A DNA stretch of 64,000 bases from Maratus speciosus (taxonomy: Eukaryota > Arthropoda > Arachnida > Araneae > Salticidae). The stretch spans positions 518,325,451 through 518,389,450 of the forward strand of contig OZ010795.1 of assembly GCA_963932465.1 (NCBI GenBank). Direction: 5' to 3'. Positions 11,947 through 22,001 of the stretch are shown piece after piece. A program made the position numbers and the translations under genes. The notes beneath the pieces were generated by a model. It was not told the DNA's origin and did not search any database. It was given only the letters and a program-made list of their open reading frames with translations. Position 1 is the stretch's first letter, and every line of letters starts with the position of its first letter.

Positions 11947-12899
11947 TATAACGGCGTTACCGTTATATATTCATTATTCCTCCTTTTCCCTCAAAAAATC
12001 AACTTTTAACTTTACTGGTTTATTATAAATTGTTATTATTCTCCCCCCCCCCCCTTCAAATAAAATATTTAGTTTAAATTTGACATTTCGGAGTTAATTT
12101 CATATGTCTTTATTCATTCTCTTCCCCCCCCCACCTCTCACTACTGTAAGTTTCGCTTTTACTTTTTAAAGTTCTTTTCAAATGCAGACATCATTTATCT
12201 CGGTTCCTTTTTCTGTCTTTCAAATTCACACGATAGAAAAAGATCTTAACCGCAGTTATTTTCCATTGAAATAAAGTAAAAGAATAAAATACAAATGAAT
12301 CTCTTTTCGCTTTGCAGCCGACGTTATCTAATGCATATTTTCCCAGCCTCTGGGCTTGCATTAGTATTCAATTCTCACCCTTGTACTCTGTCGGATACAA
12401 ACCATATGCCCATTGCTGACTAATTTGCAGCTGCAGTTAGATCTAACGTGCATATAAAAATCACGTGTTCCTTTCTTTAACCACTTTTCCTTACCGCAAG
12501 AATGTTAAGAAACGTGTAACCATATAGCCGCGCCACGGCGTAAGTTTGAATTCTATGTAATACTTCGAGATGCCTCTGATTCCTTTGTCCACGCCACCAA
12601 TATTCATCGCCAATACTGTACAGATGTTGCTATTCATCTCGCCAATGAGTGAGTGATTGTAATGAATAATTTACCACTACTGTCTCTGATCTTGAGTGGG
12701 ACAGACCTCGGCTCTCTGCCCTTCGGGGGGCTGCCCCGTCGGGCAGTCTCGTCTGTGACTTCTCCCGTCCACTGTACTATCATGGTTCTCCCTTTAAAAA
12801 GTTTTCATAATAAAGAAGTAAGTCCTCGAAATTCGCGTGTTGGAGTTTTTTTTCATTCATCCACGAACCTGGACTCTCTAATAATAAATCTCCTCTACA
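11947..12899 (+). repeat. 3' LTR (953 bp)
   Basis: Line-by-line identical to the 5' LTR except for a 12-C instead of a 14-C run. The sequence just upstream (about 11932-11943, GGTGGTAATGGG) is only partly purine, so the polypurine tract is weak. Confidence 0.92.
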
Positions 12900-12904
12900 G
12901 GCAC
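12900..12904. repeat. Target-site duplication GGCAC, right copy
   Basis: Follows the terminal TACA of the 3' LTR and matches 4200-4204. Confidence 0.93.
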
Positions 12905-13669
12905 CAACAAAAAACATAGCCTATATTGGAGCAAGGGTTGTCACCATCATTTTGACACCATTATTTTTTTAAATCGGTTTGGTATTTCCTCAGATTATGT
13001 AGAAACCACCATTTAGAACGTTTTTAGAACGTTTTTAGCGCATTTTCACCCCTTTTAAATTTCGAATTTTTTAAGAACTTTTCTTAGAAATCCTTTATAT
13101 CTAACAAGTAACTAATATTTGAAATTTCATATCTGTAGGCTCTTCAGTAACGCAAAATTCGCATTTTTAGAACGTTTTTTGCTCCAGCACCCCCTTTGGG
13201 GTAGTGGCTTCGACATAAAATATAACCTATCTTGGAGCAAGGGTTATCACCATCATTTAGACATCATTATGTTTTAAATCGGTTGGGTATGCCCTGAGAT
13301 TGTGTAGAAAGCACCATTTAGAACGTTTTTTAGAACGCTTTTTGTGCATTTTCACCCCTTTTTAATTTCAAATTGTTTAGAAAATGTACTTAGACATCAT
13401 TTATATCTTATAAGTAACTAATATTCCAAATTTAATATTTCTAGGTAAATTTATTATTTCCAGTAACACAAAACTCGCATTTTCAGAAAGTTTTTTGCTC
13501 CTGCACCCCCTTTGGGGTAGTGTCACCGACATAAAATATAGCTTATGTTCTAAGTTGGACTAAAACCATCATTTTGATACCATTACTTTTGAAATCGGTT
13601 CGGTAGCTCCAGAGATTACCTCTAACGAACACACAAACAAGTTTTACTTCTTTATAATATTAGTATAGA
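12905..13669 (-). mobile_element. Helitron family A, right part with 5' terminus
   Basis: Continues the copy interrupted at 4204. Its right end, TTATAATATTAGTATAGA followed by T, is the reverse complement of a Helitron 5' start (TC after A). The same terminus is seen near 17673 and 59520. Confidence 0.8.
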
Positions 13670-14162
13670 TAATGCAAATAAAAATTGATTTTTGAAAATT
13701 TCTGAAAATATTATTATTTTTTAATTTCTAATTTTTTTAAATATATGAAAAGTTTGACTTATTATCTTTAACCCCTTCAAGGACAAATTTTTTGTGGTGT
13801 GGAAAAAAAATGAATTTTTCTTATTTTTACAATTTATTCATTTTATATTAATAGGAATTCAAAAAGGAACAAATAAAGAAAGAAAAAAATGGAAAAAACA
13901 ATAAAAATCCACGCAAAAAAATAAATAAAAATAACACTCCCACTTGTAGCCGCTGAGTGTTAACGGTAATTTATGATTGAAGTGATTTCGTATAAAATAA
14001 AAAAACTAACAGCAAATTTCTCTCTTGCATTTCTACAAATTATTAAAACTTAATATATATAATACAACTGATATTATTTTTATCAAATATTAACAATTTC
14101 AAATAATCCAACAAGACTGAGTGCCGAAAACGTATTTCACGCTTTCTTTATATCTCTATCTG
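13670..14162. other. AT-rich spacer
   Basis: Poly-A and AT-rich sequence with no recognised gene or element. TTTAACCCCTTCAAGG near 13770 resembles a piggyBac-type half-end, but no partner end was found. Confidence 0.4.
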
Positions 14163-14455
14163 GCGTCGGTGCGCCCCGCCTGTGGCCGAGAGGTTCTGCT
14201 CTCAAAGCTGGTAGGGCCCCACCAGTGGCCGAGAGGTTCTGCTCTCAAAGCTGGTAGACGAGAGGTGCTGGGTTCGATCCCAATCGCGCCCGTCGGCCTA
14301 ATCGTTCGGAGTTTTCGTGGTTTTCTTCGAACCTTGGTTCTCCAAGCGTTAATACGGGTTAGGTTCCCTTAGAAAGACACCCACGAAGGGCACTCCTCCC
14401 CTTTGGGCCCATAACCCTAGTGTTGATAATTGCCCGTCAAAAACACAAACAAACA
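14163..14455 (+). mobile_element. tRNA-derived SINE with duplicated head
   Basis: The sequence has an A-box-like TGGCCGAGAGGTTC and a B-box-like GGTTCGATCCC, as in class II (Ser/Leu-type) tRNAs. A ~46 bp head segment (about 14168-14213) is repeated immediately. A GC-richer body with GGGTTAGGTTCCCTTAGAAA follows and ends in an A-rich CAAAAACACAAACAAAC tail. This structure is typical of a tRNA-derived SINE transcribed by RNA polymerase III. Confidence 0.75.
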
Positions 14456-14640
14456 TAGCTGGTAGACGGGAGGTGCTGTGTTCAAACCCAATCGCACCCG
14501 TCGGCCCAATTCTTGCATAAATACGGGTTAGGTTCCCTTAGAAATGACCCCACTGAGGGCACTCCCCACTGGGCCTACATCTTTCACGTAGATAATCGGC
14601 AGTCGTAAGTTTTACTAAAACATAACACCAACTAACTGTG
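14456..14640 (+). mobile_element. Second, 5'-shortened copy of the same SINE
   Basis: Begins inside the head at GCTGGTAGACGGGAGGTGCT. It keeps a mutated B box (GTTCAAACCC) and repeats the GGGTTAGGTTCCCTTAGAAA body, then ends in an A-rich tail with AACTAAC. It sits tail-to-head with the first copy. Confidence 0.7.
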
Positions 14641-14853
14641 CATCGGTGCAGCCAAATGATAAAATGTTTAAAATTTCCTGTTGAGGGATTCTGTAGTGAA
14701 TAATTTATTATCAATTTTTTCTTTGTATTATTGACAGTAATTATAATTATAACAAATTAGCAAAACCCTCGGCATTGCTCGCGTAATAATTGAAATACTC
14801 CAAGTGATATTTGTATGTTTAATTTTTATTAAAAGAAATTATACTTTTAGGAA

Positions 14854-16011
14854 TCTATATATATATTACGCTAACGTACGTGGCACAGAAATCGCGATTA
14901 TTTGTTATTGTCTAATGGCAACGCCCGAGAAACGCATCTCATTGGTTATTGTGAAAAGGCCTTTGGCAGGATTTAGGGCGATCGGGTTTATTTACATTTC
15001 GCCGTAGAGGAAAGAGCTCCATGATGTTTCTCTCTTTCGCTGCAATTATAGAGCTTCAAAATATGATTTGAAATGCCCGTAAAAGATCTCGGTGAATACT
15101 TGAAAGTGAAGAAGAAGCCGAATTAAGAACAGAAAATTGAAATAGATTGAATCGGGAATAAAGTTAAACACAGAGCATAAGCGATCGCTAAAATAGGCTT
15201 AATAAAAACAGAGTGCACGCGTTGCTTCTGAAATCCAAATTATTGATTTAAACGTTCCGGGGGGGCACAACTGTGGAACTTTGAGTAAAACGTGCAATTT
15301 CTGCAAAGCACTATATTAGAAATGCGAATTAATCAGCAGCAAGAAATTTAAAAATGTTGTCATGACGTCAAGTAATTTTGTTTACTTCCTTCTGTACGGA
15401 TCTGCGATTTGAATTTCAGGTTCATTTAAGAATATTATTATGGGCCCACCAGAAGTAAGATACAATAAAACCTGCTTAGACGGAAACGGCCAGTGATAAA
15501 TTCCGTTTTATGTAGGTTATTTAAATTGAACAAAGCATAATAACATTTTTGGGGAGAGAGGGAAGCTGTAACTTTTTTTTTTATTGCAGGATTCCATTAG
15601 AAACAGGCTTTACTCTATTAGAAAATAAATTTGCTGGATGGTACTTTTTAAAACATTCTATATAGTAATATTTGCTTACAATTTTATTATTTCTTTTCCA
15701 ATTATTACAGTTTATGCTGTATTTGTAATTGCTTTTTCATCTACAGATTTTAAATAAAAAATTAAATTATTGAAAATATAATTAAATTTTAATTGAATTC
15801 ATCAATTAATTTGGAATAAAAAGAGCATGAGACATATAAAAATGGAAAAATTAAACCTGTGAATTTACACAACTTTGGAACCGAACAAGAGTCGGGCCCT
15901 GGTAATTTGCAGTCTCCACTCCCACTCCCCTCTGTATGCACCTGCGATAAAAATTTCAGATTCATTTAAGAATATTATTAAGGCCCGGGCAGCGCCGGGC
16001 GGGTCAGCTAG
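14854..16011 (+). mobile_element. Helitron family B, complete non-autonomous copy (1158 bp)
   Basis: It starts TCTATATATATATTACGC after an A. It ends in a GC-rich hairpin (GCCCGG...CCGGGC, 15983-16000) followed 7 nt later by CTAG and then T. These are the classic Helitron hallmarks: 5'-TC, a 3' hairpin, CTRR and insertion between A and T without duplication. The empty site is visible in the related family A copy at about 56983-57000. A near-copy of its 3' subterminal region lies internally at about 15410-15455. It has no RepHel ORF and depends on an autonomous helicase/Rep source. Confidence 0.9.
15983..16000 (+). other. Helitron 3' terminal hairpin
   Basis: GCCCGG and CCGGGC pair around a 6 nt loop, 7 nt before CTAG. 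In Helitrons this structure acts as the transposition terminator. Confidence 0.88.
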
Positions 16012-17673
16012 TAATTTAAAAATTACTAATTAAGCCACAGTTTGACTAAACTACATTATTACACTGCATTAGGCAGAAATGAGACTTGAATTAATAAGAA
16101 GAACTAAAACTAATTCAAAATAAATGGTAATTTAGAAAGTATTTTGAACATTTCATACGCTCATTTCAGTATTCATTTGAAATTTTGAATTTTTTAGAAA
16201 CCATTCTTAGTACGCGTTTACATCTTAAAATTAAACATCATGTCAAATTTCAAGCTTTTTGGCTGTCGGACTATCACCTCTCTGGTGGTAGTGACACTAA
16301 CATAAAATACCTATGTTAAAACAGAGACTGTCACCATTAATTTGCCAACATTAATTTTGAATTCGGTTTGTTATTTTCTAATATTCCATAAAAAAGGTAA
16401 TTTAGAAAGTTTTGAAAGGCTTTTTTGGAACGTTTGTTGTTCCTGCCAACCCCAAGTGTCAGTGGCTCTGGCATAAAATATATCCTGTGTGAGATGGCAG
16501 ACTGTCACCATTGATTCGCAACCATTACTTTTTAAATCGGTTTATTATTTCCTGAGATTGTATACAAATCGTAATTTAAGACATTTTTAGAATGCTTTTC
16601 GCTCCTTCCCTTCGCTTCACCTCTTTTAAATTTCGAATTTATTTTCAACATTTCTTAGAGGGCATTTATATTGTATAAGTAACAACCATGCCATATTTAA
16701 AGTTTCTAGCCTCTTCACTATCACAGAAATAGCAATTTGGAAAGTTTTCTGCTCTTGCAACCCCTAGCTGGTACTGACATCGGCATGAAATGGAGCGTAT
16801 GTTAGAGCAAAAGCTGTTACCATCAATTTCCAACCATTACTTTTGAGATTGGCTCGGGACTTCCTGAGATTGCGTAAAAATCGCAATTTAGAACACTTTT
16901 CGCGCATTTTCACCTCATTCAAATTTCGATTTTTTTAGGAAATGTTCTTAGAGATCAGTTATATCTAATAAGTAACTACCATGCCAAATTTCATGTATCT
17001 AGGACCTTCAGTAACAGAAAAATCGCAATTTAGAACGTATTTTGCTCCTTCTCCCCCTTTGTGGTAGAGGCACAGTTATAAAATATAGCCTATCTTGGTG
17101 CAAAAGGCTTTCACCATGATTTTCACACCATTATCTTTTAAACCTGTTCGGTACTTCCTGAGATTGCGTAGAAATCGCAATTTAGAAGGTTTATTGCTCC
17201 TGCACTCCCTTTGGGTTAGTGGCACCGACAAAAATATAGCCTATGTTGGAGAAAGGGCTGTCAATCATTTTGACACCATTATTTTTTAAATCGGTTTGGT
17301 ACTTCTTGAGAGTGCGTGAAAATCGCCATTTAGAACGTTTTTTAGAACGCTTCTCGCGCAATTCCACCTCTTCTTCAATTCGAATTTTTTTTTAAATGTT
17401 TTTAGAGATCCTTTATATCTTATAAGTAACTACCATTCCAAATTTCATGTTTCTAGTCCCTTCAGTTGTAACACAAAATCCGCATTTTTAGAACATATTT
17501 TGCTCCTTCACCCCATTTGAGGTAGTGCATCGACTTAAGATATAGCCTATGTTCGAAGTGGACTAACACCGTCATTTCGATACCATTACTTTTGAAATCG
17601 GTTCGGTAGTTCCAGAGATTACCTCCTACAAACAAACAAACAATTTTTACTTCTTTATAATATCAGTTATAGA

Positions 17674-18827
17674 GTAAACGTCCACACATGTGTCCAAGGG
17701 CGTGAAGAGGTCAAGTATTTTTCATTATCATTCCAAGGAATATTTCATTATAAAATGCAATTTGTATTATTTTCAAGAAGTTGGAGATTTAATGAACTGC
17801 ATAAAATATAGTTTTGTAATGTTTAATCCTTCACTTGGATATATTTATTTTCATTATTCTCAAATTGTGATTTAAAACGTATTCATACATTTTACTAAAA
17901 GTGCTATTTTTGTTTTAAAAATTTACTACACCGTTACACTTTTTTTTTCTGCTGGAAATTAAACAAATTCATTTAAAAGAATAAATCTTTGTAGATTTTA
18001 TACAAACAAATTTGCAAATAACACAAACGAAAATTCCCGTACTTACAGTTTGAATCGCAAACGAAATATTTTAAGTATGTACACATTAGGTAAGTTTAGT
18101 TGAATTTCAACTGAAATGTTCCGTCTGTATTTTTTATCCTTGAATAGAACACGAAACATAAAATAAAATACCTTTCTACAATTAAGTTAAGAGTTAAAAT
18201 GTTGTCAGTTGGGTAAAAATCCTAACAAGATTAGCATGTAAATTGAAAACCAATATTTCTTGCTAAATTAGGTCCCTCAAAAAGTGAACTAAAACATTTG
18301 ACAAACTTTAAACGATTATTATATATATCGCGAGATAATTTTCTTCAGCACAATTCATAATAATTAAGGGAGAAAAGTAAATGGGTAAAACGTAGTAGGG
18401 GAATTGGAGAACTAGTTAAAACGTAATTGAGAAATGAGAGAAATGGGTTAAAAGAATTTGAACTCCTAAAAAGTAATTGAGAAGAAATTTAAGAAAATGC
18501 CGTAAATTAATTTCTATAATCTGTAATATTTTGTTGAGGAGTTTGTTTTTATTGAATTATTTCATTGTGGTAAGTGACATAACAGTTTTGAATAGGTGAA
18601 TGCTTAAAATTTTAATTCTTTTAAAAATGCCTTTCTGAAAGCTATGAAACATTTTGAAAAACCAAAGTTTTATATTTATCATTAACATTTTAAGTTTCAT
18701 TTAATTTCTTCAATGTAAAAAAAAAAAAAAAAAAAAAACTTTATATGAAATTGGAAAAATCGTATAAAATAGATGATTGTAATGTTCAATCTTTCGTCTG
18801 GATATTTTATTTTTATTGTGTTATAAC
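17674..18827. repeat. AT-rich region with a diverged direct duplication
   Basis: A segment of about 110 bp at 17765-17880 recurs imperfectly at 18720-18835. Both share TTGTAATGTTYAATC followed by CTGGATAT. A poly-A run of ~22 lies near 18717. No gene was recognised. Confidence 0.5.
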
Positions 18828-19215
18828 AATTGAAGAGCTAAGTGGAAGAACATGTTAAGTAACACAAATTACATTTGAAGAAATTTGATGTGAAAGTTTT
18901 TGTTATCAATTTTAATGATTTATTTTCTGTTTGATACCATGTGTTTAAAATATTAACAAGTGTGGTACTAAACTCTATCAAAATAACTTATTCATATTTA
19001 ATTTTTAAATATTAAAAATATTAATATTATTTGCATTATTGAATATTAAAATATTAAATATCAATGAATAATGTCTTAAATCTCCAAGGCTAAATAGAAC
19101 TTTGGTATTTTAACTTTATTATGTGATAGAATACCTGATAACACCTTCGTCCAAAAGAAAAAATATTTTTTAAGAAAATGTAGCATAACATGCTCTTCCA
19201 CTCAGCTCTTCAATT
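18828..19215. repeat. Inverted-repeat-bounded segment (388 bp), candidate MITE
   Basis: AATTGAAGAGCTAAGTGGAA at the left is mirrored by CTCAGCTCTTCAATT at the right. The arms are 29 bp with about two mismatches (18828-18856 and 19187-19215). The interior is AT-rich and non-coding. No clear target duplication was seen, so MITE status is tentative. Confidence 0.55.
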
Positions 19216-19301
19216 AGAGATTAAATCTGTGATCAAAATTTCTATTATCTAACATACAACTGAATATATTAGAATAAAGTAAATCATCCTTTCTTGATGT
19301 T

Positions 19302-20054
19302 ATGGTTTTCCGCGAAAATAATTTGTTTCACATTACTGTTTACCGTAAACCATTCGCAGTATCCTTACCCCCACATCGCCTTTCATCCCATCCACCTAAT
19401 CAAAAGTTGGCTGCCTTTAACAGTTATGTTTACAGGGCTTTAAATATTTGTTCTTTCGACAGTTTACTAAAAACAGAATTAGACTACATTAAATCTATTG
19501 CCATTGATCGAGGTTTTACAGCTGAAATCGTCGATTCCATTCATAACAAACTAAGTAAACGTACAAAATCCAGGGCTAATACTGTCGGTAATGAAAATTT
19601 AATTATACTCCCATATTTTCCGAAAATAAGCCATCAAATTTCTAAAATCTTGTCAAAATTTGACTTTAAAGTAGTTTATACTCCTTTTAATAAAATTCAT
19701 TTCACAAATCTGAAACATCCAATTGATAGTTTTTCAAATTGGGGTATTTACAGGATATCATGCGAATGCAACAAAATGTACATTGGTCAAACGAAGCGTG
19801 CCTTTAAGATCCGTTTGGGAGAGCATAAAACTTGCGTTAAAAATTGTGATATTAAACGTTCCGCTATTGCCAACCACTGCTGGTCCAACAACCATAATTT
19901 TAAATTTTCCGAAGCCTCCATAATACAGAAATGTACTTCAATCTATGATCTGGACTTCTGGGAGGCTTACAACATATGGAAAAATTCAAACAATTTAGTT
20001 AACGATTTATCCAGTACGCCCAATTTTTCAAAGATATGGTTTAATTTTCTATAA
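19302..20054 (+). CDS. Penelope-like element polyprotein, C-terminal part: RT thumb plus GIY-YIG endonuclease (250 aa)
   Basis: Residues 1-20 match the conserved end of a Penelope reverse transcriptase (VYRKP). Residues ~20-145 form the linker region. The GIY-YIG nuclease follows: GIY at 148-150, YIG at 160-162, then QTKR, an arginine at 171 and EH at 174-175. In this family the endonuclease nicks DNA to prime target-primed reverse transcription. The frame is uninterrupted to its stop. An in-frame TAA at 19275 and the absence of an RT YADD box upstream show that the N-terminal two thirds are lost. The listed ATG is therefore an internal methionine, not a real start, and no independent function is implied. 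Confidence 0.88.
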   Translation: MVFRENNLFHITVYRKPFAVSLPPHRLSSHPPNQKLAAFNSYVYRALNICSFDSLLKTELDYIKSIAIDRGFTAEIVDSIHNKLSKRTKSRANTVGNENLIILPYFPKISHQISKILSKFDFKVVYTPFNKIHFTNLKHPIDSFSNWGIYRISCECNKMYIGQTKRAFKIRLGEHKTCVKNCDIKRSAIANHCWSNNHNFKFSEASIIQKCTSIYDLDFWEAYNIWKNSNNLVNDLSSTPNFSKIWFNFL

Positions 20055-20285
20055 TTCTCTCCACTCCCCCCCCCTTTTCTCCTTCTAAATTTGGACTCTT
20101 CCAGAGCAATTGGGTGATTTTGATTGGTCTCCCTGAATATGCGCGTGAGATCAATTCCGTAGCTGTTTGTCAGCCGTATGTCGCATTTCACCGTTGGCAG
20201 TAGAGCTGAAAGGTACACTTTTCTGACTCTCTGTCCACCTCCCCCCCCTTTTTACACAAGATTTTAGTTTTAATTTAACTTTTAT

Positions 20286-20340
20286 TTTAAGCACTGATGA
20301 GGAAACCTTAGAGGTTTTGAAACAGCTGTATGCTTTAAAC
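20286..20340 (+). ncRNA. Hammerhead ribozyme (type I, Penelope-like)
   Basis: The core CTGATGA (20294-20300) is followed by stem II, in which GAAACC pairs with GGTTTT around TTAGA. GAAA follows at 20319-20322, then a minimal stem III CAGCTG and the cleavage triplet GTA, with the predicted cut after 20330. Stem I closes with AAGCA against TGCTT. One G at 20301 is unpaired next to stem II, a small deviation. A very short stem III is typical of Penelope-associated hammerheads, which may act as dimers. It lies ~240 bp after the endonuclease stop. Confidence 0.8.
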
Positions 20341-20467
20341 ACATGTTATTGTGTACCTTTATACGTTGTTTCTTTTTCTTAATATATTGGCACAAAGTAC
20401 AATCCTTCCCCACTTTTTATGAAATCATCTTAAATTACCCTTTTTGCAAACGAGGCATTTTAAGATT

Positions 20468-20580
20468 GCCAAGGATCTGGGTTCGATTCCCGGCCTGGGC
20501 ATTTTTTCGCTCAGCTGGAAATATTCAATTCGTATGATAACTTTACCAATCAGTTTGATTATGTTAAAATAATATTCTAT
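20468..20580 (+). pseudogene. 3' half of a tRNA-Thr-like sequence with its conserved 3' tail
   Basis: GCCAAGGATCTGG followed by TTCGATTCCCGG and CCTGGGCA matches the 3' half of the complete tRNA-like sequence at 21930-22001, and the next ~80 bp also match. The 5' half is missing. The T stem here (CTGGG/CCCGG) is better preserved than in the complete copy. TTTTTT follows as a Pol III terminator. Confidence 0.75.
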
Positions 20581-20587
20581 CTAACAT

Positions 20588-20824
20588 GGAGAGGGCCAAC
20601 CTTGGTAATCACAAATTTTGATTATTTTAATGTATGTTGTAGGGTGAGACCCCTTAGTCTCAGGTTCAACGGATTTTATACCTTAGTTCATGAGAAACCA
20701 GGGGATTTAATATTAGTACACAACTTAAATACTTACTTTGTAACAAAAAGGATAGGTTGGCCGTAGCTCAGTTGGTACGGTGGCGTTTGCTGCCTGATAC
20801 GCGGCGACGATACCCGAACGCGCT
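20588..20824 (+). repeat. Left arm of a ~240 bp inverted repeat ending in a tRNA-Ile-like sequence
   Basis: Mirrors 21557-21803 with roughly 85-90% similarity by eye. The last ~65 bp (from about 20758) read GGCCGTAGCTCAGTTGGTAC with CTGATAC, resembling a tRNA D arm and a GAT anticodon loop. The T-arm B box is partly deleted in this arm. Confidence 0.85.
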
Positions 20825-21556
20825 ACATTTGTTTTTCTCGTTTTTTGTCTTATAAATATACTTGTAATTATAATTTAATAATCTCAATTAAAAATTTTAA
20901 TGTCGTACATTAATTATAATGTTACCAAATTTAAATTTAAATTTATCCTTTTTTATTTTGAATTATTATTTCTCATCCTTTAAAGAGATTTTTAAAAAAA
21001 TTGGATCTATTATTGAATAATAAAAATTCCAAAATCGTTACAAAACTGTTGTGGCGCCATCTAGTTATGATAAAATAACACATATTCAAATAAAATAAAA
21101 ATAAAAGCAGAAAGAAAATAAAGGGGAAAGCAAAATAATTGAAAGTAAATTTAAAAATCTTTAATATGAAACAAATCGGTTGCAATTTAATTCTGATGCT
21201 AATTTTTAATATAATTGCGCTTGTTACTTTAAAAACAGAGTAATAGTATCATCGTATTGACTTCCCTTGTTAAAGCAACGCATAAATGATGTTTCTTTAA
21301 AATCACCAATTGACACAATTGTTCAATATCATTGCATCGATAAAGACTATATGAAATACATTTTAAAAGTAATTTAAAAAAATAACAGTTTTATGGTGTT
21401 TTATATAACTATTTAGTTAAAAATAAAAAATTAAATGGGTTAAAATTATAATTGATATACAATATTATAAATTTTAATTGACAATGAGATTATTAAGTTA
21501 TAAAAACATGTATATTTATAAACCGAAAAAAAAAAAAAAAAAAAAAAAACAAGTAC
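20825..21556. other. AT-rich spacer between the inverted arms
   Basis: No gene was recognised. It ends in a ~23 bp poly-A run next to the right arm. Confidence 0.6.
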
Positions 21557-21803
21557 AGCGCGTTCGGGTATCGAACCGGGCCTGCGTATCAGGCAGTAAA
21601 CGTCGTACCAACTGAGCTACGACCAACCTATCCTTTTTGTTACAAAGTAAGTATTTAAGTTGTGTACTAATATTAGATCCCCTGGTTTCTCAAGAACTAA
21701 GGAGCATTGTATAAAATCCGTTGAACTTGAGACTAAGGGGTCTCTACCCTACAACATATACTAAAACAATCAAAATCCGTGATTATCAAGGTGGGCCCTC
21801 TCC
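21557..21803 (-). repeat. Right arm of the inverted repeat, tRNA-Ile(GAT)-like on the minus strand
   Basis: On the minus strand the first ~70 bp contain GTAGCTCAGTTGGTACG (A box), an anticodon arm CTGC-CTGATAC-GCAG (anticodon GAT) and GGTTCGATACC (B box). The acceptor strands do not pair well, so a functional tRNA is doubtful. About 175 bp next to the tRNA-like part are also conserved between the arms, so this is more than a duplicated tRNA gene. Confidence 0.8.
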
Positions 21804-21929
21804 TTGTAAGTACTCATCGTTTACATGGAGTTCCTTTACCAGCGATTTATTCTGTTGAGCTGTTTATATGACAGACCAGGTGTTATTACCAATAACGTTA
21901 TCTGAGCGAGATATGATCACCGGTTGTCG

Positions 21930-22001
21930 GCCCAGTTAGCTTAAACGGTAAAGCATTGGCCCTGTAAGCCAAGGATCTGGATTCGATTCCCCGCCTGGGC
22001 A
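21930..22001 (+). tRNA. tRNA-Thr(TGT)-like gene, 72 nt cloverleaf
   Basis: The acceptor pairs six of seven (GCCCAG with CTGGGC). The D arm is GCTT...AAGC. The anticodon arm TTGGC-CCTGTAA-GCCAA is perfect with anticodon TGT. The T loop is TTCGATT, but its stem has two mismatches (CTGGA/CCCCG). A TTTTT terminator follows. It could be a genuine gene, but the shared 3' flank with the partial copy at 20468 and the T-stem decay favour a tRNA-derived repeat or pseudogene. Confidence 0.6.

Larger units (their letters stand above)
4205..12899 (+). mobile_element. Young non-autonomous LTR element (LARD-like) carrying only a Gag-like gene
   Basis: Two direct terminal repeats of 955 and 953 bp bound this 8.7 kb insertion. 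It is flanked by the 5 bp duplication GGCAC (4200-4204 and 12900-12904) and splits a Helitron copy that is continuous without it. A primer-binding-like TGG sequence follows the 5' LTR. The ~6.8 kb interior has one long ORF, a 373 aa Gag-like protein at 7858-8979. No protease, reverse transcriptase or integrase is visible in any frame. The LTRs look identical except for the length of a poly-C run, so insertion was very recent and the pol functions must have come from another element. The superfamily is unassigned; 5 bp duplications fit both BEL/Pao and Ty3/Gypsy. Confidence 0.9.
14757..17673 (-). mobile_element. Helitron family A, near-full copy with nested Helitron
   Basis: The left end TTAGCAAAACCCTCGG matches the CTAGCAAATCCCGCGG end of the 56867 copy, with one change in CTAG. 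The right end matches the TTATAATATNAGTATAGA terminus family, though the final bases have diverged. Family A sub-repeats fill 16140-17660. The 14854-16011 segment is a younger nested insertion, and without it the flanks read like 56867-57060. No ORF is present, so it is non-autonomous. Confidence 0.8.
19285..20345 (+). mobile_element. 5'-truncated Penelope-like element with hammerhead ribozyme
   Basis: The segment begins abruptly at the end of a reverse transcriptase (SFLDV is readable just before the ATG). It carries a GIY-YIG endonuclease frame and then a hammerhead ribozyme motif, a known combination in Penelope-like retroelements. The catalytic RT core is missing, so the copy is dead by 5' truncation. 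Its 3' end was not located precisely. Confidence 0.85.

Noticed and set aside
14121..14372. 83 aa ORF
   Set aside because: Runs through the tRNA-derived SINE and has no coding character.
20468..20501. A functional tRNA gene
   Set aside because: Only the 3' half is present.
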